Positions 18,188 to 26,523 of a DNA stretch of 64,000 nucleotides are shown one piece after another. The notes under the pieces were generated by a model. That model worked only from the letters and a program-made list of their open reading frames with translations, did no database searches and was not told where the DNA came from. Made by a program: the position numbers and the translations under genes. This DNA comes from Siminovitchia terrae (GTDB lineage Bacteria; Bacillota; Bacilli; Bacillales; Bacillaceae_C), in assembly GCF_003605405.2 (NCBI RefSeq), contig NZ_QYTW02000007.1, positions 1 to 64,000 of the forward strand. Direction: 5' to 3'. Within the stretch, counting starts at the first letter, position 1; each line of letters begins with the position of its first letter.

Positions 18188-19153
18188 ATGAGAAAGTTAC
18201 TAATTTTATTAAGTCTAACAATGGTCCTGTCAGCAGCATGTCAATCAAAACCCGATACAAAAGATGATGCTGTAAAAGATAATGCAACAAAAACTGAGGA
18301 CACAAAGAAAGAAGATCAATTAGAAAATAATTTAACCAAAGGCCAAGAAATGGCCAATATTCTTGGCAGTACAAACTGGCAGGGCAAAAGAGTTTATGAT
18401 CAAGATAATCATGATTTAACAAAGGAGAACAGCGATTATATCGGTCTTGCAAAGTATGATGCCGAGGCAGGCCGATACGAACTTTTTGATGCTAAAACTG
18501 GTCAAAGTCGTGACGATAGAGGAGCTTTCTTTATCACTAATGATGGAAAGAGTCGAGTTTTCATTTCCGAATCCAAGGACTACCAAGCAGTAGTTGACAT
18601 AACAGAATTAAATGAGGATGTTTTTACTTATAAAAGAATGGGTAAAGATGCTGAAGGTAATGATGTAGAGATATTTGTGGAGCATGTTCCATATAAAGAA
18701 AAAGAGCTTTCTTTTACTGAGCCAGATAAAACTTTGGACACTACTACAGGAGATATTGTTACAGATGTAGATGGGGATAAAATTTTAGCTGATACACTTT
18801 GGCATGGAACCGTTGTATTAGATGAAGACGAAAATGATGTAACCGAGTACAATACAAATTTTATCAGCCTGGCAAAATATGATGATAAGACGAATAAATA
18901 TGAGTTTTTTAATCCTGAAACGGGAAAAAGCCGTGGGGACTATGGTTACTTTAATGTACTACACGGAAATAAAATCAGAGCCCATGTTTCGTTAGGAGAA
19001 AATAAATATGGGGCAGTACTTGAAATAACAGAGCTTAATGACAATAAATTTACTTATAAAAGAACTGGAAAAGACAAGGATGGGCAAGATATAACTGTAT
19101 TTGTCGAGCATGAACCTTATGATGGCGATCTGAAACCGGAATTCACTCATTGA
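18188..19153 (+). CDS. Lipoprotein with two DUF4822 domains
   Basis: 321 residues: signal peptide ending in lipobox LSAAC, an acidic Lys/Asp/Thr-rich linker, then two copies of a domain of about 110 residues. Matching pieces are STNWQGKRVYDQDNHDLT versus DTLWHGTVVLDEDENDVT, and FVEHVPY versus FVEHEPY. It is anchored outside the membrane. DUF4822 has no known activity that I can state. TTTGGAGG precedes the ATG. The in-gene duplication is clear by eye. Confidence 0.8.
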   Translation: MRKLLILLSLTMVLSAACQSKPDTKDDAVKDNATKTEDTKKEDQLENNLTKGQEMANILGSTNWQGKRVYDQDNHDLTKENSDYIGLAKYDAEAGRYELFDAKTGQSRDDRGAFFITNDGKSRVFISESKDYQAVVDITELNEDVFTYKRMGKDAEGNDVEIFVEHVPYKEKELSFTEPDKTLDTTTGDIVTDVDGDKILADTLWHGTVVLDEDENDVTEYNTNFISLAKYDDKTNKYEFFNPETGKSRGDYGYFNVLHGNKIRAHVSLGENKYGAVLEITELNDNKFTYKRTGKDKDGQDITVFVEHEPYDGDLKPEFTH

Positions 19154-19164
19154 AAACAAAAATA

Positions 19165-19662
19165 ATGTTGGAACTGCCCTTGCAAGAAGACAGAACGGCT
19201 CTAGTCCTGAATCCTAGTGGACTAAGGCCGTTTAATTGTTTTGGAGAATTTGTTGATCTTTTTTCAATGGTAGGAAGAAGGGGCATGTTAGAAAGCTATA
19301 TTGAAACAGATATAAGTGATGAACAAATGTTGAAAGTCTTGGAAAGTATTTCACTTGAATCAACATCAGAGGAAAAGTCATCCATCATAATGGATTATGA
19401 TAAATCTCTTTTTAGCGATGACAATGACACTTCCGAACTTAGCGTTATTCCTTTACCAAAGGATAGTAAACAATTGTTTAAAGTAGGACAAAACGTGCCT
19501 GTGACCTTGGAGCAAGCAGAAACTGAAATAATAAATCGACTGGACTTCATTATAGAGAAAGTTGAAGTCTTTGATTCAATCAAAGATTTTAAACAAGTGG
19601 ACTTTAATGACTCTAGCCTAGAAATACTAAGCGAAAATAAGGTTTTAGATCAGACGAAGTAA
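19165..19662 (+). CDS. Hypothetical acidic protein
   Basis: I do not recognise this protein of about 165 residues. It is acidic and predicted soluble, with MVGRRGMLESYIETDISDEQML near the middle of its N-terminal half (21 residues, quoted only as landmarks MVGRRG and TDISDEQ). The frame opens with a TTG overlapping the lipoprotein stop and an ATG at 19165; neither has a good ribosome site. It could be a real downstream partner or a decaying gene. Confidence 0.4.
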   Translation: MLELPLQEDRTALVLNPSGLRPFNCFGEFVDLFSMVGRRGMLESYIETDISDEQMLKVLESISLESTSEEKSSIIMDYDKSLFSDDNDTSELSVIPLPKDSKQLFKVGQNVPVTLEQAETEIINRLDFIIEKVEVFDSIKDFKQVDFNDSSLEILSENKVLDQTK

Positions 19663-20066
19663 TTGATACCGTACAGACGCGATTTATATTAAGTGGGGAA
19701 TGGAAATGACTCAATTGACAAATTGCTGGAATCTTCATTAGTTCACCCAAAATTTTTCCTAGTTGTTTTTATCATAAACTTTAATGGATTATTCTGATGT
19801 CTCTCTTCCAAAAAGTCGATATCTGTTACTTAATAGTTGGGACCTCCATATTTGGGTTGTCTCAACGGGATATTTCCTCAACAATGAAGATTTCATATGA
19901 TTTTTCTGACTCGCATGAAATGCTATCAGATATTGCCTATTATGTGCTCCAGAAATAGAAAGCAAAATTCCGTAATTCTAAATTCCCCTTTAAGTCCTTA
20001 ATGAAACAGACTAACCTAAATGTAATATCGGCGATATGTTTAGCTGATTAGAACCAATGGATTGTT
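19663..20066. other. Non-coding stretch, no feature recognised
   Basis: AT-rich, no convincing reading frame, repeat or RNA. Ends at the promoter of the TetR gene. Confidence 0.6.
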
Positions 20067-20096
20067 TTGACAATTAACATAATCAAACGTTATAAT
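20067..20096 (+). promoter_or_regulatory. SigA promoter of the TetR/YqeB-like operon
   Basis: TTGACA (20067-20072), an 18-bp spacer, TATAAT (20091-20096). The following CTAACTAACGATAGGTAG is partly symmetric and could be the TetR operator. Confidence 0.75.
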
Positions 20097-20128
20097 CTAA
20101 CTAACGATAGGTAGAAAAAGGTGAAGAA

Positions 20129-20740
20129 ATGAGCAAAAGCGAAACAACAAGAAAAAAAATTCTTGAAACGACCACATGGTTAATTGGACAGTATGGAATT
20201 GAAAAAACCTCACTTTCAATGATCGCTCATTCTGTAGGTATAAAGAAGCCATCAATATATTACTATTACTCTTCAAAAGAGGAACTAGTAGAGGCAGTAT
20301 TCATTTGGATTTTAGAAGGATATAGTTTTGAGGAATACTTTCATATTAATAACTATACGAAAGATAATTTTATAGAGAAGATTTTTAGTGATGGGGCGCA
20401 ATTATTAATTGAAGAATCTACAGATACACAACTACTTGTTGTCCAAGTATTAAATGAGTTTCTTCTATATGGAAGCCGAGAAAATTCACATAATAAATAT
20501 AGATTGAAAATTAAAGCTGTACAGGAGGGGTTTATTAATGGTTTTATCAAATTAATGGAAAAAGGAATAGAATTTGACCTTATTGATTCAGAAGGATTAC
20601 ATGAGAAAGCATGTATACTTGCGTTGACGCTTGATAACTTATCAAACTATCCGATGATAGGAATTCAATTAGATAGTACAGCTGTGTGGAGACAAACTAT
20701 TACAAGTGTATTGTCAAAAAGGGGCAAGGTGAATGAATAA
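20129..20740 (+). CDS. TetR family regulator
   Basis: 203 residues. The N-terminal helix-turn-helix reads TSLSMIAHSVGIKKPSIYYYYSSKEELVEAVF in sequence (landmarks SMIAHSVGIKKPSIY and YYYSSKEEL); the C-terminal ligand domain is not conserved enough to name an inducer. GGTGAAGAAATG gives the start. Its stop overlaps the next gene by eight bases, so it likely controls that membrane protein and itself. Confidence 0.9.
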   Translation: MSKSETTRKKILETTTWLIGQYGIEKTSLSMIAHSVGIKKPSIYYYYSSKEELVEAVFIWILEGYSFEEYFHINNYTKDNFIEKIFSDGAQLLIEESTDTQLLVVQVLNEFLLYGSRENSHNKYRLKIKAVQEGFINGFIKLMEKGIEFDLIDSEGLHEKACILALTLDNLSNYPMIGIQLDSTAVWRQTITSVLSKRGKVNE

Positions 20741-21401
20741 TAATCATACATTATTAAACTTTTCAAAGGCTGATAAAGTGATCTTATGGGTTGGTTTCCC
20801 AATTGCCGGGTTAGTTCTTGGGTGGTTTCTTCCGAGGATAGCAAAATGGGGGAGTTCTTTGCCTTGGGTACCTTTCCAAGGACCTTTAAAATTAATTGCG
20901 TCGTACAATGGAGTATGGGTAGGCTTTATTACAATGATCCTAGGTTTGATTGCGGGAATTGCATTGACTTTTTTAACCTTTCATGAAAGCCTCGAAGTGT
21001 CTATTTACGATGACAAAGTTATATTAAAGCTTAGAAATGAGGAAACGATCTTAAACAAGAAAGATATCTTACTAGTGTTTTTGGATAAAAAGCAATTAGT
21101 GTTATTAGGAAACGATGAGAAAGAAATATTTCGATATAAGCAAGAGCTTAATGAAAACACAGTGAGAACTGCATTTTTACAGCATAATTATTCTTGGAGC
21201 GACAAAGAGCCATTTAAAGAAGATTTTAAAAAGTGGGTAGTAGATTCCCCGGATTTATCACCTGCTGCGAATGCGCTATTGAAAGCTAGAAAAATAGCGA
21301 TTGAAAATGGAGAGGACGAAGAAGTATTTCAGCTGGCTAAAGAGCTATGGAAATTACGAGTATCAGTAAAAGAAAACGATAATCGACAATATTATCGTTA
21401 A
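20733..21401 (+). CDS. YqeB-like membrane protein
   Basis: 222 residues with two hydrophobic segments near the N-terminus (about residues 16-35 and 62-90) and a charged cytoplasmic C-terminal part, the plan of the B. subtilis YqeB family. Function unknown. Translation is coupled to the TetR gene by an eight-base overlap. Confidence 0.7.
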   Translation: MNNNHTLLNFSKADKVILWVGFPIAGLVLGWFLPRIAKWGSSLPWVPFQGPLKLIASYNGVWVGFITMILGLIAGIALTFLTFHESLEVSIYDDKVILKLRNEETILNKKDILLVFLDKKQLVLLGNDEKEIFRYKQELNENTVRTAFLQHNYSWSDKEPFKEDFKKWVVDSPDLSPAANALLKARKIAIENGEDEEVFQLAKELWKLRVSVKENDNRQYYR

Positions 21402-21634
21402 ATATGATAATAAACAAAAATACTTTATTCTCTACATTGAAAACAAAACTGATGCGATATGGGACTAAGATTGAATGAAATAATGAAGACTATAGAATAA
21501 CTTTCCCATTGCGAAAGTTAAATTTTAGAGCGTTAAGATCAATAGCTATTCACTTTACTACAATTCACAAGGAATAAAGTGACCGAAGAATGTTCTAAAT
21601 AAGAATTAACATGTTTAATTATAAATCGCGTTGT

Positions 21635-21793
21635 TTAACTTCATTCAGCAGAAATCTCCTACTTCTATAAGTGGTGAGATGAATGCATATTGGTATTCCA
21701 TTCAGTGAGGGTCCAAACCCCGGCTGAATAAAGTCAATGCCTCCGGCGGATGCCACAGATTTTCAGAGGAAATTTATCGAGCGGAGCTCGATT
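21635..21793 (+). repeat. Dispersed structured repeat, copy A (3' truncated)
   Basis: One of eight copies of a family of about 193 bp. Half 1: an inverted repeat CTTCATTCAGC...GCTGAATAAAG enclosing a CTCCCACTT/AAGTGG hairpin and a GGGGTTCAAACCCC hairpin. Half 2: CTCCGGCGGATGCC, then ATTTATCGAGC/GCTCGATAAAAT, then a CGCC-rich end finishing GCATTTGAT. Copy A stops after GAGCTCGAT, losing about 50 bp. The surrounding 21402-21634 holds nothing recognised. Confidence 0.85.
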
Positions 21794-21991
21794 AATCATC
21801 TTATTCCATAAAATGAACAGATTGTGGAATAATAGCTAAGAGATAAAGTTTTATTGAAGAGTTTAAATGCTATTTCTTTGGGAGTCCAAGAAAACGCTAG
21901 ATTTAATTGAGGTTAAAACAATTTATTCGGAGATTCTAAATAGTCATTTCGCACCCAAAGAAAATGGAATGATTCAAGAGGAGAGAATATT

Positions 21992-22849
21992 ATGCATGAT
22001 AAGCAAAATAGGGAGCCAGACAACACTGCAATCAGAGTTGCGTTATGGCGGGCGCTGCATGTTCAGGTCGATTCATCACCGCATGTGCTTGAGGACGAAG
22101 TAGGTCTGCGATTGGCTGATCCAGAGGAGGGATGGCGTCAACGCCCTGACATGGATCCAGAGGGTACCAGTAGCTTTCGAGCATCGATTGTGGCCCGTGC
22201 TCGTTATATTGAAGACTTAGTCACTGAGCAACTCGACAATGGTGTGACCCAATATGTTATCCTCGGAGCTGGCTTAGATACCTTTGCTCAGCGTCGACCG
22301 GAGATCGCCTCCCGGATGCGGGTCTTTGAGGTTGACCAGCCTGATACGCAGGCTTGGAAGAGACAACGCTTGATAGAGCTCGGATTTGACATCCCAGAGT
22401 GGTTGCGGCTCGTGTCGGTTGACTTCGAAGCTGGCGGGTCTTGGTGGGAGCAGCTAAAAACCGCCGGTTTTGACGCGACCCGTCCAGCAGTTGTGGCCTC
22501 TACGGGTGTTACTCAGTATCTCACTAAAGACGCAATTATGGATACGCTTCGTCAGGTAGCAAGGCTGGCCCCTGGCTCCACATTAGCCATGACATTCCTG
22601 CTGCCGTTTGAGCTGACCGAATCTGAGTTGCGCTCTGAAGCTGAAGCAGCGGAAAAGGGAGCGCGATCAAGCGGCACGCCTTTCATCAGCTTCTTCACAC
22701 CGCCGGAGATGTTGGCACTGGCCCAAGAGGCGGACTTTCGAGAAGTCCAGCATGTATCCGCGACCGAACTTAACAAGCGCTACTTTTCCGGGCGAACTGA
22801 TAACCTTAGGCTGCCAAGTGGGGAGGAGTTCCTGATAGCGACTACTTAG
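21992..22849 (+). CDS. SAM-dependent methyltransferase, leucine carboxyl methyltransferase-like family
   Basis: 285 residues. The SAM site is QYVILGAGLDTFAQRRP, with FEVDQPDTQAWKR behind it; this is the family often found in actinobacteria and soil bacteria with O-methyltransferase roles. The substrate is unknown. GAGGAGAG precedes the ATG. The gene is visibly much richer in G and C than everything around it and uses codons such as CGC, GCG and CTC freely, a sign of recent transfer. It is flanked by repeat copy A and a terminator. Confidence 0.82.
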   Translation: MHDKQNREPDNTAIRVALWRALHVQVDSSPHVLEDEVGLRLADPEEGWRQRPDMDPEGTSSFRASIVARARYIEDLVTEQLDNGVTQYVILGAGLDTFAQRRPEIASRMRVFEVDQPDTQAWKRQRLIELGFDIPEWLRLVSVDFEAGGSWWEQLKTAGFDATRPAVVASTGVTQYLTKDAIMDTLRQVARLAPGSTLAMTFLLPFELTESELRSEAEAAEKGARSSGTPFISFFTPPEMLALAQEADFREVQHVSATELNKRYFSGRTDNLRLPSGEEFLIATT

Positions 22850-22951
22850 AGCCGGGATACTTTTATCCTCCAGAACAGCACATTTTAATAAATGATGGTA
22901 AACGGTTATTGTGAGGAAATTATAAAAATATATAGAAGATTGCTTTCAGGA

Positions 22952-22999
22952 GACCAGTAATAATGTAAAAAGAATTTGACATTTTTTACTGGTCCTTTT
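22952..22999 (+). terminator. Terminator after the methyltransferase region
   Basis: GACCAGTAA (22952-22960) pairs with TTACTGGTC (22986-22994), followed by CTTTTAT. It overlaps the promoter of the next genes. Confidence 0.65.
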
Positions 23000-23004
23000 A
23001 TAGT
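22976..23004 (+). promoter_or_regulatory. Strong SigA promoter of the small membrane protein/Xre pair
   Basis: TTGACA (22976-22981), a 17-bp spacer, TATAGT (22999-23004). Confidence 0.85.
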
Positions 23005-23034
23005 TGTAAATGTAAAAAGTGTTTTACATTTACA
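23005..23034. promoter_or_regulatory. Perfect palindromic operator or RNA hairpin
   Basis: TGTAAATGTAAAA (23005-23017), AGTG, TTTTACATTTACA (23022-23034): 13-bp perfect arms starting one base after the -10 box and ending at the AGGAGG ribosome site (23035-23040). It is probably the operator for the Xre protein encoded downstream. Confidence 0.75.
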
Positions 23035-23049
23035 GGAGGTAATTAAAAA

Positions 23050-23351
23050 ATGAATTGGGTTTTGATTTTGTTCACTGGTATCCTTTTATTAACTGTCACA
23101 CTCATTACTTTTCTCCTTTACTCATTATCAAAACAAGGCGATGAAAGGAAAAATTATATAAAACAAAAAGCAATGTCCCAAACGTTTGCAGTTATAGTCG
23201 GTCTATTAATAATAGAAGTAAGTGTGTCTGTGTATGCATCAATTACTAATATTCAGGAACAAATGGATTAAACCCGTTTACTTTTCTTGTAACAATATCG
23301 ATAGTTTACTTTGTAGCTGTTTTAATTAATAAAAAGAGGTTTGGTGGATAA
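23050..23351 (+). pseudogene. Small three-helix membrane protein with an apparent frameshift
   Basis: The first frame gives 73 residues with two membrane segments and stops at 23271. From about 23252 another frame continues with GLNPFTFLVTISIVYFVAVL and INKKRFGG to a stop at 23349-23351, five bases before the Xre start. Related proteins beside small Xre genes, as I remember them, end in exactly this third helix. One lost base near 23250-23260 would explain it. If the sequence is right, the protein is truncated; a sequencing error is the alternative. Confidence 0.65.
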
Positions 23352-23356
23352 TTATT

Positions 23357-23572
23357 ATGAAAAATAATATTCAACGATTAAGAAAAGCAAAGAAACTTTC
23401 CCAAGAGGATCTAGCTAACCTATGTCAAGTTACAAGACAGACGATCAATGCCATAGAAAATAATAAATATGATCCAACTTTAAAGTTAGCCTTTGATATG
23501 GCTTCGGTTTTGGATACCACAGTTGATGAGTTATTTTTGTATGAAAATGAAAAGAATTCAAAGGAAAAATGA
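23357..23572 (+). CDS. Small Xre-family DNA-binding regulator
   Basis: 71 residues, almost entirely a helix-turn-helix domain: LRKAKKLSQEDLANLCQVTR, then QTINAIENNKYDPTLKLAF. Such stand-alone regulators often pair with a small membrane protein, as here, and bind palindromes such as the one at 23005-23034. The GGTTTGGTGG upstream overlaps the end of the shifted membrane-protein frame. Confidence 0.9.
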   Translation: MKNNIQRLRKAKKLSQEDLANLCQVTRQTINAIENNKYDPTLKLAFDMASVLDTTVDELFLYENEKNSKEK

Positions 23573-23573
23573 A

Positions 23574-23679
23574 TGATGAATAACAATATACTTCAGCTAT
23601 TAAACCTTAACGATGAACAGGTTGGCCGTGTAGAGTCCCTTAGATTTTGTTTACTCAAGGCTATCGTAAAGCTAAAATG
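23574..23679 (+). pseudogene. Short remnant frame, possibly a transposase N-terminus
   Basis: ATG at 23574 opens MMNNNILQLLNLNDEQVGRV and stops after 34 codons. The opening is reminiscent of ISL3-type transposases (NNILQLLxLxD). No further domain follows. Low certainty. Confidence 0.25.
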
Positions 23680-23817
23680 AAATTCAAAGAAATTGAAGTA
23701 ATTTTCGGAGAAATCCTCTTGTTTAATTCCAAATTAGTCATGATTATCCATGGGTGTTTGAAGACATTTATAATGCTGATTTTTACACGCTATTTTCCGA
23801 TCAACCTAAACTATAAA

Positions 23818-23850
23818 GCCGATCCTTGTACATGTAGGATCGGCTATTTT
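23818..23850 (+). terminator. Intrinsic terminator
   Basis: GCCGATCCT (23818-23826) with AGGATCGGC (23836-23844), then TATTTT. Confidence 0.8.
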
Positions 23851-23925
23851 AAAAAAAGAATCTAAACGGTGTGGTCAGCGCTTTAAGCATGAGCCAAACA
23901 AAACCGCTCGATTGAAACCGCCCCC

Positions 23926-24110
23926 TTTAATTTTATTCAGCAGAAGTCTCCCACTTCAGTAAGTGGTGAGATGATATTCCATTCATTGGGGGTTCAAACC
24001 CCGGCTGAATAAAATTAGAGCCTCCGGCGGATGCTACAGATTTTCAGAGGAAATTTATCGAGCATAAGCTCGATAAAATCTGGGCGCAAATACGCCAAGG
24101 CGCATTTGAT
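23926..24110 (+). repeat. Dispersed structured repeat, copy B
   Basis: Same family as copy A. It lacks about 13 bases in the first hairpin region (AATGCATATTGGT is missing) and has ATAAGC in place of GGAGC in the second-half loop. The 3' end GCATTTGAT is intact. Confidence 0.85.
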
Positions 24111-24212
24111 TTAAGCTTTATTTCAAAGCTACTAAGTTTGGCAGCATTGAAATAAAGTCGATCATGTAAATTTTCCTTGTTTTTTGATTCTTTCTCTACC
24201 CAAGTGAGATTA

Positions 24213-24797
24213 TTATTTATTTAGCTCTATAACCTCGTCTATTATCCCATATTCTTTGGCTTCTTCTGCACTCATGAAATAATCCCGTTCTGTATCTCTT
24301 GCAATTTTTTCAACGGTTTGGCCGGTTCTGTCAGCCATAATTTGGTTGACTTTTTCTTTCAACTTTAGAATTCTTTTCGCTGATATTTCAATCTCTGTTG
24401 CTTGCCCTCTCGCACCCCCAAGCGGTTGATGAATCATGATTTCACTATTGGGAAGAGCAAGACGTTTCCCTTTCGTACCAGCTAGAAGCAGCATTGCACC
24501 AAATGAGGCTGCCATCCCGGTACAAATTGTCCTCACGTCAGGCTGAATGTATTGCATCGTATCAAATATGGCGAAACCTGCACTTGTAGATCCACCTGGA
24601 CAATTGATATATAAGGAAATATCTTTTTCGGGATTGTCTGCCGCTAAAAATAATAGTTGCGCCACAATATTATTCGCCATATGATCATTAACTTCTTCAC
24701 CAATCATAATAATTCGATCCTTTAATAAACGGGAGTATATATCATAGGAGCGCTCCCCAAGATTTGATTGCTCAATAACATATGGAATTGTACTCAT
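24213..24797 (-). CDS. clpP: ClpP protease subunit, accessory paralogue
   Basis: 194 residues with the complete triad Ser98 (MAASFGA), His123 (MIHQPLGG) and Asp172 ([11 protein letters not shown]). ClpP forms the proteolytic chamber used by ClpC/ClpX/ClpE. The usual housekeeping gene reads MAASMGA; Phe in this place and the position directly downstream of a sigma-factor gene suggest an extra, specialised copy. The gap to the sigma gene is 24 bases, with AGGAGG before the ATG. Confidence 0.88.
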   Translation of the reverse strand: MSTIPYVIEQSNLGERSYDIYSRLLKDRIIMIGEEVNDHMANNIVAQLLFLAADNPEKDISLYINCPGGSTSAGFAIFDTMQYIQPDVRTICTGMAASFGAMLLLAGTKGKRLALPNSEIMIHQPLGGARGQATEIEISAKRILKLKEKVNQIMADRTGQTVEKIARDTERDYFMSAEEAKEYGIIDEVIELNK

Positions 24798-24821
24798 GAC
24801 TCATTCCTCCTTTTCAATTAG

Positions 24822-25538
24822 CTATGCAGCCATAGAGAGAGTGCTTGAAGGGGAGTGATTTAGTTTTTGGTTTAAGATAGCGATTGGTGTTCCTGTTTCC
24901 TTTTTTAAAGTGCGCATAGATGGAATAGCTTCGATCAGCACAGATGGATCTTGTAATGTTATGGCTTTATAAAATAGCTGATAAAGCTGATCATGTTCTT
25001 CATCAGTCCAGTACAATTCATTGGAGCAGGAAGCTTTTTCAATTTCGCTACTATCCATCCTTTTTCTTGCTCGGCTAAGGCTTGCTTTTACGGCCATCTC
25101 AGTTGTGCCCAATAACCTCGCGATTTCTTTTGATTTAAATTGAAAACCTTCCTTCAACAGGACAATGACGGCTTGCTTCGGTGTTAATTTTTTCATTAAA
25201 AAATCAATTACATCTAAAGCATAACTGGTTTCTTTCTTGTTTTCCTCTAACTCTGATAAAGACAAGGACGTTTCATTTTTTCTCTTTCGGATTGTATCAA
25301 TCCAAAAGTTATAAGCTATTCTTTTTAACAAAGCAGGCGTAATGTTGTCTTTATGCTTGTAACGATCCAAAACCTTAACCATTACTTCTTGAGCAATATC
25401 CTCTCCGTCCCATTTATTTTGAGAAAGATATCGACAATATTGCTGAAGCTGCGGAAGTAAATTCATAAGGTTCTGCGTCAATCCTTCCTTAGATGGACCG
25501 TTATTTTTAACGAGTACAGGGAAACGATCTTTGTACAT
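24822..25538 (-). CDS. Sigma-70 family (ECF-like) RNA polymerase sigma factor
   Basis: 238 residues. Region 2 covers about residues 20-90 (WDGEDIAQEVMVKVLDRYK and FWIDTIRKRK). Region 4 covers about 110-165 (LTPKQAVIVLLKEGF, KEIARLLGTTEMAVKASLSR). A further 70 residues form an unknown C-terminal extension. The ATG at 25538 has AAAGGAG at eight bases; the GTG at 25547 overlaps it. It is in operon with clpP and no anti-sigma gene is visible. An intriguing idea is protease control of its own level, which is inference. Confidence 0.8.
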   Translation of the reverse strand: MYKDRFPVLVKNNGPSKEGLTQNLMNLLPQLQQYCRYLSQNKWDGEDIAQEVMVKVLDRYKHKDNITPALLKRIAYNFWIDTIRKRKNETSLSLSELEENKKETSYALDVIDFLMKKLTPKQAVIVLLKEGFQFKSKEIARLLGTTEMAVKASLSRARKRMDSSEIEKASCSNELYWTDEEHDQLYQLFYKAITLQDPSVLIEAIPSMRTLKKETGTPIAILNQKLNHSPSSTLSMAA

Positions 25539-25812
25539 TTTGTTCACTCCTTTAGCACCTCTCTACTTACTAAACGTTTGAAAAAAAGAAAAGGATACGG
25601 GGTCAAAAAAATTTTTCTTTATGATGTCTAAAATGGGCGCCGACATTGATGCTGGTATCGCCATCCGTAATAATTTTCACTTTATTTTAATCCAGTATTG
25701 ACATGTTTCTTTGTCACATACTGTATATTAGCCATGGGAAGTCATTGAATTTTCTTTCTACTTTCATGCGCTTTTTCGCATCTTCATTAGAGTGGCTGTA
25801 TGCTGTCGGCAT

Positions 25813-26000
25813 TTTAACTTCATTCAGCAGGAAATCTCCCATTTCGGTGAGATGAATGCATATTAGTATTCCATTCAGTGGGGGTTCAAACCCCGCTGAA
25901 TAAAGTCAAAGCCTCCGGCGGATGCCAGAGATTTTCAGAGGGAATTTATCGGGCGGAGCTCGATAAAATCTGGGCGCAAATACGCCAAGGCGCATTTGAT
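25813..26000 (+). repeat. Dispersed structured repeat, copy C
   Basis: Family copy with a short deletion in the first hairpin (CTTCTATAAGTGG reduced) and otherwise full length, ending GCATTTGAT. The gap 25548-25812 shows only degenerate sequence; 26001-26198 shows nothing recognised. Confidence 0.85.
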
Positions 26001-26198
26001 TTTGTTTGTACATTTTATTTTTCACATAAAGGAAATTCCATAACATAATTGGTTCTCTCTAAATTATTTGATAGAATTGTTTTACAAAATGTGGTGACGG
26101 TTAGGTTAGATTGTGTAACATAAAATAAAGAATTTTTTTAAGCTTAAGTCCTTTAAAACAGCAATTATTGTTAATGTATTGAAACTTATTGACAGAGA

Positions 26199-26392
26199 AT
26201 TAACTTCATTCAGCAGAAGTCTCCCACTTCTGTAAGTGGAGAGATGAATGCATATTGGTATTCCATTCATTGGGGTTCAAACCCCGGCTGAATAAAGTCA
26301 AAGCCTCCGGCGGATGCCACAGATTTTCAGAGGAAATTTATCGAGTGGAGCTCGATAAAATCTGAGCGCAAATACGCCAAGGCGCATTTGAT
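26199..26392 (+). repeat. Dispersed structured repeat, copy D
   Basis: Full-length family copy, only about 200 bases after copy C and in the same orientation. Confidence 0.85.
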
Positions 26393-26523
26393 TTGCTTTT
26401 AGGTAAAATAGCTAAATCTGGTCTACAAGTGCCTAGGAAAATCTTCTAAATTCTGCAGACAAAAAATGGCACATGCCTGTTAATAAAAATTAAATTTTTT
26501 AGTAATGGAAGGAGGGATGAATA

